Shown: piece after piece, positions 55,744-64,000 of the stretch
Position numbering within the stretch: the first letter of the stretch is position 1
Layout of the letters: every line of letters starts with the position of its first letter
NCBI GenBank assembly: GCA_003290165.1
Contig: QNQO01000811.1
Span: 248,001 to 312,000, forward strand
Direction of reading: 5' to 3'
From: Berberis thunbergii
Lineage: Eukaryota; Streptophyta; Magnoliopsida; Ranunculales; Berberidaceae
DNA length: 64,000 bases
Program-made: the position numbers and the translations under genes
Notes under the pieces: generated by a model
Told to the model about the DNA's origin: nothing
Database searches by the model: none
The model's input: only the letters and a program-made list of their open reading frames with translations

Positions 55744-56268
55744 GGATTAAATCCGACAATCTCAGTATGAATTACCTAATAGATTTTTCTATTAATTATT
55801 TTCCTTGATTCTCTCTCATAAACTCCCTTAATAAAACTAGTTAAAATAACACGTATAGGAAAGAATTCTAATCTTTGGAAAATTATCTAACTCTCAAGTC
55901 TCTTCTCTCTTCCCTAATTCTTAAGCCAAAGTTATCTCCACGCCAAAAAAAAATAATTAACTTCGTGCTTGAAGAACACTTTCAAGGTGAGATAGCGAGC
56001 TTGCATGTTGATCATAATTACGTGATAGGTGATTTTTTTTCTTTCAACGAGAAAACTTTGAGTGCGAAGGGTATTTATTTTTTTCGGCATGGAGAGAGTT
56101 TGGTGTAAAAGAAGAAAGAATGAGAGAAGTTTGCTGAGATTTGAATTCTTTCCTATTACATAGTAGTTGGCTTTAATATGGTAGTTAATGAGAGTGAATC
56201 AAGGAAGAGAATAAATAGGAAATCTATGAGGTAGTTAATATTGAAATGCTATATATGATTTAATCCAA
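55744..56268. mobile_element. MITE with long inverted arms
   Basis: The left arm (55744-55867) starts ggattaaatcc and ends aggaaagaattc; the right arm (about 56145-56268) is its inverse. The arms share cttccttgattc and atagattt text with the MITE at 35207-35726, so both belong to one loose family about 520 bases long. There is no coding capacity and no clear target duplication. Confidence 0.7.
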
Positions 56269-56755
56269 CGATTGTGAAGAAGAGTTTACCAACATTATCA
56301 CAAGCTCTAGCTTATGATATTATTTCTCACAAAATAAATGAAAAATATTAAATCTTTCCATTTTATAATTGGAGGAGATTTTTCTTAAATTATGTGCTTG
56401 ACATTAATCATATTGAAGGGTTGGATCTAATGTATTAGTGCTTGACAGGGCTTATTTTGTATAAAATACAAAATTCAGAGGGTAAAATGGGAAAACCCAA
56501 AGTGTCCAAACGTTTATGCTCACACTATTGAATAGCTGGGGCCTTCGATCAAATAATTTACCCTAATGGCCTATGTATAATTAATATTTGAGAGGGATTA
56601 TTTTTGATTAGTTGGGGTTTTTCAAATAAATTATGTTGATAGGTTAGGTATAATTAATCAATATTTGAGATGATCTAGTTTTGATTATAAATATTATAAA
56701 ATTAGGAATGCAAAATTGGAAATTGAAAGTATTAAATTGAAACACTTCACTGTTC
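56269..56755. other. AT-rich spacer
   Basis: No gene recognised. The phrase ataattaatatttgaga is repeated at about 56576 and 56652. A sequence like that beside the PYR4 intron-6 MITE (atcacaagctctagctta) is at 56298. Confidence 0.4.
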
Positions 56756-56908
56756 ATCTGCAGTGATGCAGTCAATTTCCACTCCATGCTTTGATCTAAT
56801 CCCACTGACATGCTGACATACACCAGTAACACACGTGAGCCAAAAACCATCGTTGTGGTGGCCGATGACACTCCGATGCTAAAGTCAGACAGAGATCCGA
56901 GGAAGGTG
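56756..56908 (-). repeat. LTR fragment of the Tat-like gypsy family
   Basis: The inverse of gcatcggagtgtcatcggcc, acaacgatggtttttggctc and acgtgtg matches the 3' part of LTR 1 (9218-9275). CACTA element E3 starts directly after it, so E3 probably inserted into this LTR. Confidence 0.65.
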
Positions 56909-56944
56909 CACTACACCAAAAGGGTTGATTAGCTACACAGGGGT

Positions 56945-57112
56945 GGGCACGGTTCTAAGCCGTTGGTGTGTTTGCCACGGCTAAAAACCGTGGCTATAGT
57001 GCCCAACGGCTTAAAACCGTGGCTAAAAAAAGGCTTGGCCACGATTCTAAACCGTTGGTGTGTTTGCCACGGCTAAAAACCGTGGCTATAGTGACCCACA
57101 GCTTAAAACCGT
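56945..57112. repeat. Subterminal palindromic repeats of E3
   Basis: Seven or eight units such as GCCACGGCTAAAAACCGTGG and CCAACGGCTTAAAACCGTGG. A block of about 70 bases (gttggtgtgtttgccacggc...) is repeated at 56962 and 57054. The array nearly equals the inverse of the E1 right end (including agctacacaggggtgg against ccacccctgtgtagct), so E1 and E3 are close relatives. Confidence 0.9.
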
Positions 57113-57119
57113 TGCAAAT

Positions 57120-57392
57120 GTGCACGTGTGTTGCACGTGGACCTGTGGAGAAGTAGGTCGAATTCTGGCGGGCGAAATTTTGGGAAAAAAATTTGCTTCC
57201 CGCGTTCCCGCTCCATCTCCCCCTTTTCTCAACCCTTTGCTTCTCCATCTCCCGCTCCATCTCCCCCTTTTCAACCCTTTGTGAAAAAACCCTAAAATTT
57301 CAAGGAGAGGGAAAGAGAGAAGGAGAAGGAAAGAGAGAGGGAGAAGTCGAGCAACCCAAGCAGTGTCTGTGTTTGTACAAGCAACAAAACGC
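57120..57392 (+). promoter_or_regulatory. Promoter / leader-like region of E3
   Basis: Contains two cacgtg-type words (57122-57138), a GC-rich ggcgggcgaaattttggg / ttcccgcgttcccgctcc section, and C+T-rich repeats (ctccatctcccccttttc twice), followed by a purine stretch before ATG 57393. It parallels 4860-5210 of E1. I infer transcription to the right into the captured exons. Confidence 0.5.
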
Positions 57393-57506
57393 GATGGGGT
57401 TTGGCCATCTAGCCATTCGAGCTTCGAGATCCTCCTCCTCCTTCGCAGCCTTCAATCGAGGAGTTTCTCTTCATCTTCCAATCACCATGGGGTTTGGCCA
57501 TCTCTA
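57393..57506 (+). other. Possible first exon of the E3 chimeric transcript
   Basis: ATG 57393 opens MGFGHLAIRASRSSSSFAAF followed by NRGVSLHLP. This has the Arg/Ser-rich look of a mitochondrial targeting peptide, but ggggtttggccatct is repeated at its end and a stop follows. It may be the altered first exon of the COX6a piece. Family not certain. Confidence 0.35.
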
Positions 57507-57662
57507 AACTTTTTCCTTCAATTTAGGGTTTTATTCGTCAACTATGATTTCCTTTCTTGTTATTGATTTGAGCCATCTTTTAATTCAATTTTTATTTATT
57601 TTATTTTATTTTATTTTATTTTATTTTTTCAACTGTGAAATGATGGAATTGGTTTTGATCAG

Positions 57663-57933
57663 ATGAGACAGCGAAATGGGAAAGATAACATATCTGGGAA
57701 TCGGTTCTTGCACCATCTTGGCATTCTACAATTTGTCCAAGGGTCATCCCCACTTTGAAGAGCCTTCGGTAAGTCTTTTACTAATTCTTTTCAATTGTAT
57801 GATTGTGTTTCTTATTTTGGAAATGTAGCTAGCTCGTCTCTTTAACTTTGTATATTAATCATGACGTCGTCCGTTTGATGAATCTTGCAGGCATACCCTT
57901 ATTTGCACATCAGGAACAAGGAGTTCCCCTGGG
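57663..57933 (+). pseudogene. COX6A: Captured two-exon piece of cytochrome c oxidase subunit 6a
   Basis: Exon 57663-57768 reads ETAKWE, then (after one lost base) KITYLGIGSCTILAFYNLSK and GHPHFEEPS. Exon 57891-57933 reads AYPYLHIRNKEFPWG. Plant COX6a, a small inner-membrane subunit of complex IV with one membrane span, has EKITYLGI.SCT.LA.Y.LSKGH and HIRNKEFPWGPDGLFE. The last dozen residues are missing after the donor at 57934. The one-base loss breaks the join to any upstream exon, although an ATG inside (57676, MGKITYLG) could restart. Confidence 0.85.
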
Positions 57934-58489
57934 GTAAGTTTAGATTTCTATATATATATATATATATATATATTTTTTAATGTTTTAAGCTCATTGAAAA
58001 TTGAAAACTTTTCATCTATTAAGCTCAATATTGTAATGGCCTACTGAGAATAAAATCTATTGAATTTGGGTACATGGTTGGTGCACTAAGTAGTATGATA
58101 TGATCGAATTTTAAGTTAGATATCCAAAGTTTTGTGCTCCCAATTCTGCATGAATTCCTTCATTTCAATAATCTTGTGAAATAAAGCACCATTTCATGCT
58201 TTCATATTTTTTTTCTTTTCTTTAATATTACTTGTCCCCATCTTCCCATAGATCGTCGAAGTACCTCCAAAACAAATTAAGTGAAAGATTATATAAAGTT
58301 AATATTGCGGTTTGTTTGACCCAGTGTCATCATTATCACCTGTGTAACAATGATATGCGTAGTCGGCTACACCTACATGTGTCCTTGTTGGACTCGTGTA
58401 TGAATGTCAAAAACATCAACACTCAGAATTCTCACTATTTGGGATCCATGCAAATGGAGTGCATAGGTTTTCAAATGTACGATCATTCT

Positions 58490-58560
58490 ACTATTTATAT
58501 TGGAATTGAAAAGGCACCCCAGGTCTTCTTCTTCTCCTTCTCTATTACCCCTTTTTCTGT
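58490..58560 (+). repeat. Duplicate of the PLPHP exon end and intron start
   Basis: attgaaaaggcaccccaggt and the following roughly 35 bases of pyrimidine-rich text recur at 59136-59190, where they form the end of the PLPHP exon, its donor and the first intron bases. The duplicate here lacks the rest of the exon. Confidence 0.85.
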
Positions 58561-59050
58561 CTCTCTATTGCTTGGTTTGGTTTGGGTTCCATTTCTCTGT
58601 AAGTCGCAAATTGGGTGATTTGATCGAATGGGTTAATTGGAATGTTGGAAGAGATGCAAACCCAGTGCTGGAAAGAAGGTTAGATCTTCTCTCTTTATTT
58701 ATTTTCAAGTTTTAATTTTTTAGGACTATTTGGGTATAATATTTTTGTTCTAATTGTTGTTCTTTGTTTCAGATTTTGGAGAAGTTGTTGAAGAGGGGTG
58801 GAAAGCTTAAAGGTTTTGTCCTTGTCTCTCTCTCTCTTGTTCTTTCTCCACTGAATGTTTGTTTTCATGCTTTGTGCATTGCTTTTTGTTTAAAATTAGA
58901 ATTTGGGTATATTTCAATTTGTAAAATTGATCAATCTGTACCCTTGGTTTTTTGGGGTTCTTGTTTAGTTGTTAAAGCTTAATGGGTTTTTTTTTTTTTT
59001 TTGTATGAAAGTGATTTGATCTTGTTTGGGTTGTTTGTTTTTGTTATTAG

Positions 59051-59155
59051 AAGACCAAGCCATTCTCCCTCATTCGCCAAGTCTATGATGATATTGCTGG
59101 GCATCGATGTTTTGGCGAAAACTATGTGCAGGAGTTAATTGAAAAGGCACCCCAG
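59051..59155 (+). pseudogene. Captured exon of PLP-homeostasis protein (YggS/PROSC family)
   Basis: A 105-base open exon, acceptor gttattag and donor ccag|gtctt. It reads KTKPFSLIRQVYDDIAGHRC then FGENYVQELIEKAPQ. The family (PLPHP, YggS, PROSC) binds pyridoxal phosphate through the lysine of VSKTKP, and GHR.FGENYVQEL is its hallmark. Compared with the family, DDIAGH has two extra residues before AGH. No other exon was named with confidence; short text at 58764-58806 (ILEKLLKRGGKLK) may be a piece of another gene. Confidence 0.87.
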
Positions 59156-59229
59156 GTCTTCTTCTTCTCCTTCTCTATTACCCCTTTCTCTTGTCTAAAA
59201 CCAAATGCATGGTTTCATTGATTTTATTA

Positions 59230-59970
59230 GGGTCAAGGTTCATTCCCATAATTCCTTCATCATCTTCAAATGGTCGAATCATGTTAGCATGATAAAGTAG
59301 AAATGGATCTTCATCCCACTCACATAAAGCCCTTTCATTTTTATTTGTTACTTATATCAATAGGACACATGTTAGCATGATAGAGTAGCATCGATACAAT
59401 TGGAATATATTAAATGGTTGAGGATCCGCATGTACTTCCTCAATATTTTTTCTCCTTTCTTATCAGAACTAAAAATTTTCAATGCATAGAGTAAAAAATA
59501 CATCTATTAGCATGAATCCAATCTCTGCCTAATAAAGTTATAAAATTAAGTGCACCATCTATGACAAAGAATGTTTTCTCTGAATGGTTTACTCCTAACT
59601 ATTATTTCTAATGGCACAATTTTTTTTGGCCATCGTTTTATCTTTCCAATAATCCAGAGATAGTAATCCTGGTTGTCACTAACTCAACATCTTGTTTATT
59701 TATTTTCTTCGAAGTATTAGTAATAATGACTGATGCATCATTGTCTACTAATGCCATGTTTTAAAAGTTTTCCATTAAACCCTTTGATAAATAGTGGTTT
59801 TACATTTAACCATTTCTTGAGTTGGTTCTTCATAAGTATAAGGCAAGTTGGCAGAAGTGAAATATAACTGTGGAGTAGTCACCTCTTCACTCTCATTCAA
59901 TCAAATCTCTAAATCATCTGAACCAGCAGGAATGTTCTCCATTTCCTTAATTCTCCTTGGCAGCAAATGT
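59230..59970 (-). pseudogene. Gypsy (Ogre/Tat-like) protease-region fragment nested in E3
   Basis: The minus strand reads SANLPYTYEEPTQEMVKCKT, then ALVDNDASVIITNTSKKINK (protease-like, with the expected D.GAS decayed to DNDAS), then FFVIDGALNFITLLGRDWIH followed by ANRCIFYS. The text FxVID...N.LLGR.WIH is the usual link between protease and reverse transcriptase in plant gypsy polyproteins. Frame breaks are common. It lies between the PLPHP and DOHH fragments and points against them, so I take it as a later insertion. Confidence 0.7.
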
Positions 59971-61609
59971 CTAGCTAATGTGGTAGCCATGTTTTTCCAA
60001 GTCAATGAGCATATCTAGCAACAAATCATTTTGTAAACCTGTGTTGACATCTTCCTTTATTTTTCCAAGTTCCATGTACTCCTCCATGTCATCTCTAATA
60101 AACCTCGGATTTGGTTTATTAGAAACAGTCTGCACATAAAGTATTTTTTTTTTTTATATTCCTCCTGTAAGTCCATGTCAGTGCTGAACTGGGAGTAGGA
60201 GATTTCAACTCAGTGACACTCCATTTGGTTTAGGCTTCACAAACTTGTGTTTATCCTTAATAGATAATGCTTGCTTGCTTTTGGACTATCATTGGATCCT
60301 GCAAAATAAATCAGTCAGGTACACCCAGTATTAATCCTTTGGGTGGATGTTTTGTAGTTCCAGGCCTGTTTATTAAGGTTTTTTGCCTTTGATTTTGCTC
60401 TAATTTGACTTCATGCAATCTAGGCCAGCAATGAAGGCCCATGCTCAATCTTTCAGAAATAGGTTTGGTTGAACTTAGTTTCCCTAGGCAGGACTAATTG
60501 TGGTTCATTAACTTTCATTTTCTTGTGACTTTCTTCACCTGGGAATTCACTGCCACAAGCTACACATTAGTGTTGAACACAAATGTTGGTTCCTTTAAAT
60601 ACTCCCTTGTTGGACTCGTGATTTACATTACCAAGATTCACACGCATTTCATTGGCCGTTTGGAATGTATCCTTGACAATTCCCATTGTTGAGTCTGAAA
60701 ACTTGAGTTTTTCCTTTTTTCAGCAACTCTTGAATTTTGTTCCTAGAATCAAAACATTCATTTGCAGTGTGAGACCAGGAATCATATCATATCATATCAT
60801 ACACACAGTCACTGACACCCATAATTGGTATGATAGGCTGGTGGTCAAATTTGATTCATATTGGTATATGTATGTCATATTTGATTCAAGTTTAGCACTA
60901 ACTATAGATATGTAATTGCTACATGCATGTTGTTCTGGTTCTCATTTTCCTCCCTTGTCATTGCACACAGTTAAGCAACTTCCCATCTATCTATTAAACA
61001 TTTATGCCATTTGACATGTTTTTGAGAGTTTACATATTTGCATTGTAATAGAAATCTTTCCCACCTCAATGTTTACAAATATAAATGATCATATCTTTTC
61101 CACCATTTGACCTATACACCATATTTTGGATTCGAAAGCAAATTTTCTTGTAAATTAAATTTTATTTTACTTCTTTTCTTTAATTTTTTTTTTGCAACTA
61201 TGCAATCAATTTAAAATATAAAATTATTATGGTTTTTAGTAACTCTTGTTAATGAAAGAAAAAAAACATATTGTTATGATGAACTTAAGTGAACCTCTGT
61301 ATGCCCTAGTGTGTTTTTATGCAGGTGTTTTTATGGAAGTGAAGTGAATTTCTGTGTTTTATGCGGTAGTATCGTGGCAATATGGTGTTTTGACTCTATA
61401 TGTTAATTTGGGTTGTTGAGTCGCCTTTTGAAATTTTAAAGAGCCAGAGAGCAAGGCCATTCACTCTAAAGCTAGATGTTGTTTTCTGCATTTCTGCATT
61501 GTGGTAAAGTGATTATGGTTGTTGTTTACATGCGTTTGTTGTCTAGATTTATAGCATAATTACGATCAGTTGCATTTAGGGATTCTTGACTGTTGTTATG
61601 TTAACATAG
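59971..61609. other. E3 spacer
   Basis: Probably a continuation of the gypsy fragment to about 60480, then AT-rich sequence with a short (atatc)n run at 60781-60803. No exon recognised. Confidence 0.4.
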
Positions 61610-61736
61610 GTTGCTTATGTCTTGGGCCAGCTTCAGAACAAAGCTGCTAATGCTGCACTTTCCAGAGTGCTCAAGGATGTTGAAGAGCATCCTATGGTTA
61701 GACATGAAGCTGCTGAAGCACTTGGATCAATTGCAG
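61610..61736 (+). pseudogene. DOHH: Captured exon of deoxyhypusine hydroxylase
   Basis: A 127-base open exon, acceptor acatag and donor gcag|gtaac. It reads [20 protein letters not shown] then [20 protein letters not shown] and IA. DOHH is a HEAT-repeat di-iron enzyme that finishes hypusine on eIF5[16 protein letters not shown] carries one of its paired His-Glu iron ligands (the HE of RHEAAEALG). The rest of the gene is absent. An (AT)n microsatellite (61747-61773) follows the donor within 12 bases. Confidence 0.9.
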
Positions 61737-61746
61737 GTAACAGTTG

Positions 61747-61778
<32 letters not shown>

Positions 61779-62448
61779 TCGCACATACTTCCAGGAAGCT
61801 AGTATCCATTCCTACAATGTGCTATGTCATGCTTCAATAATTTTCATAGCTGAATAAAATGTTCACTGCTCACTTGGCAAAAGGTGAGTATACTGGTGCA
61901 AATTGTGCTAAATTAGTACATATTACAATTCTTTGACTAGAATATGCTACTAGGCATGATTCACTTCGGTTTAGACCAATCATTCTAAAAATGGGCATGC
62001 CTCTGAAAACTTATTGTATAATATTTCAGCTGCTTCAGTAATTGCTTCTCCCTGTTGTTAGACTTTTTATCCTATACTATTATACATTTAATTTGAAAAA
62101 TTGTAAATTAATGATTATAATGGATCTTAATTCTTAAACTACAATCATTGCACGAATATACACATAACACGCATACGCAGAAAGTTAGTACAAATATAAT
62201 GCAAGGAGAATAAACAAATTTGTTGAGATGACGAGTACAGGGTTATGTACGCAAGGTTTAAAGATCTCAGCTCAAAACCATCTCGAGTTGTGAATGTGCA
62301 AGTCCAAGTGTACTTAAATTAGATTGAGCCCTCAGGACTTGGATCTGACCTATCCAAGTTTTACCTTTGATAGAATACCTACAGTGTGTTGCATTGTTAA
62401 TTTCTTTCATGCATATGGTTTTAACTAGCTTTACAATCTTTGAAACAG

Positions 62449-63237
62449 ATTGGTCCTTTGCGTTGTTGGCCAGGGGTGTTATGCCTTTCGAGGTCGATTG
62501 GAGACATGGATGTTGGCGAATTTATAGTTCTTATACCCTATGTTAAACAAGTTAAGGTGCGTGTCTTTTTCTTGACTATACATTGATTTTCTTGGTTGAT
62601 GATTTTCGATTTGTCAAGACCACAATTCTATTCTTGAATTCTAGTTATTTTATTTTATTTTTATATTTTAATCTTAAACAAGATTTAATTAATGAAAACA
62701 GTAACTCAGTGAAAGGGGAATCACTGAGAATCTGAGCAAATTCCTTTTATTTGTAAGTGACCGAATTGTTATATGGAATTGCTGGTCTTTATTGAGTTTC
62801 AAATCCTAACAGCTTCGTTGGTAAATCAGCTGTCAAATGCAGGAGGAAGACTTATAATCGCTTCTGATGGTATCTGGGATGCCCTACTCTCTGAAAAGGC
62901 TGCAATATCTTGTCGTGGATTGCCTGCAGAGCTTGCTGCTAAGCAAGTTGTTAAGGTGATTTAAACGTTAAGGTGATTTAAACCAGTGACTGCTTTTTCT
63001 GGTTATTAATGCGTTCACATGAAGCCTTTCTATCCTGCATTGAATCACATGAAAATCTCCAGCTTCTTATGGGTTTTCATTAATGAGGGGCTAGTAGTTT
63101 GATACGCTTGTTGAATAATAGCTTGGAACTTATTTTGATCAAGTTTGGTGGCTTACTAACAGGAGGCATTGAGGACTAGGGGGTTGAAAGATGACACAAC
63201 CTGCATTGTAGTTGATATAATTCCTCCAATTCTCTAG
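62449..63237 (+). pseudogene. Captured three-exon 3' piece of a PP2C phosphatase
   Basis: Exons: 62449-62556 (LCLSRSIGDMDVGEFIVLIP then YVKQVK), 62830-62955 (LSNAGGRLIIASDGIWDALL then GLPAELAAKQVVK), 63163-63237 (EALRTRGLKDDTTCIVVDII then PP and a stop). These are consecutive exons of a plant PP2C: SRSIGD.D, ASDG.WD and KDD.TC are conserved metal-site motifs. The N-terminal half, including the first metal-binding aspartates, is missing. Borders are GT/AG and exon frames are undamaged, so the piece could be spliced. Confidence 0.88.
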
Positions 63238-63730
63238 TAATAAATAATAATAATGTGTTAAACTAGAATAATGCAAATTTGTTATATTGGAAATTTAAAC
63301 ATAAAATGTAAAAAAATGCGTCTAAACAATCCCATCCTTGGTCTCACTTATTCATGTTACTAGTGTCAGTGAACACATTGTTGTCATGCCTGTATTGTTA
63401 ATTTTTACTTATTCATGTAAATTTTACTCCTTGAAGTTGATATATGGTCTTTTCTTGATGAAATTAGACGGATGCAGTGTTCTCTGCTAGCCATGGAGAG
63501 TATAATCGTTTTCGTAAAACTCACATGGTGCCATATATAGATCTGTGTAAACACTATGTCTACTGAATAAGATCAGTTACAATTCTCATTGAATAGTTTG
63601 GATTTCTTTCATGATGCTCATTGAATAGTTACAATTCTCATGTTTCTCAATGATTAGTCAGTTGCTTGGCTATTGATCAATATCTCAATGATTAGTCAGT
63701 TGCTTGGCTATTGATCTGTTTTCTCCCTAC
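62956..63730. other. Spacer between PP2C and OPR pieces
   Basis: Beyond the PP2C last exon this is AT-rich sequence with a direct repeat tcaatgattagtcagttgct at about 63648 and 63685. No exon recognised. Confidence 0.4.

Positions 63731-64000
<270 letters not shown>

Overview
The window is nuclear DNA from a flowering plant, most likely a eudicot. The genes have many introns with GT/AG borders, the intergenic DNA is AT-rich, and plant-type Ty3/gypsy (Tat-like), Ty1/copia, TRIM, LINE, hAT, MITE and CACTA sequences are stacked on one another. No tRNA, rRNA, CRISPR or prokaryotic signal was seen. The species cannot be fixed from the sequence.

Only one host gene looks complete: dihydroorotase (PYR4 type, pyrimidine biosynthesis), + strand, seven coding exons from 26095 to 37611, joining in frame to 351 residues. 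Its introns are swollen by a TRIM composite (27099-28194), a fold-back (30248-30587), a LINE scrap, a small LTR element (32451-34228) and a MITE (35207-35726). A hAT element lies just upstream, and a 12.6-kb CACTA element begins 90 bases after its stop codon.

The outstanding content is three CACTA (En/Spm-type) elements that carry pieces of ordinary plant genes and no recognisable transposase. Element E1 (before 1 to 5460) holds TPLATE and CtpA-like exons. Element E2 (37702-50271, complete, TTG on both sides) holds exons of nuclear-pore anchor, GEK1 D-aminoacyl-tRNA deacylase, a LIM protein, a PDR/ABCG transporter, P5CS, fructokinase, exportin-1 and a TOPLESS-related protein, plus two unassigned exon-like stretches. 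Element E3 (56909 to beyond 64000) holds COX6a, PLP-homeostasis protein, deoxyhypusine hydroxylase, PP2C and 12-oxophytodienoate-reductase exons. In every element all named fragments point the same way, inward from one end that carries a GC- and purine/pyrimidine-rich promoter-like stretch. Most fragments keep their splice sites. This fits Pack-type elements that could make long chimeric spliced transcripts.

A second gene-capturing element is a non-autonomous hAT, present twice (22792-25384 and about 51071-53630). Both copies hold the same antisense piece of a wall-associated receptor kinase next to the last exon of a hAT transposase.

Layout: 1-5460 CACTA E1; 5461-14725 Tat-like gypsy remnants with antisense extra ORFs and two LTRs; 14726-22250 mostly featureless DNA with a decayed copia element; 22250-37611 PYR4 and its insertions; 37702-50271 CACTA E2; 50272-56908 hAT copy B, LINE, MITE and LTR scraps; 56909-64000 CACTA E3 with a nested gypsy fragment.
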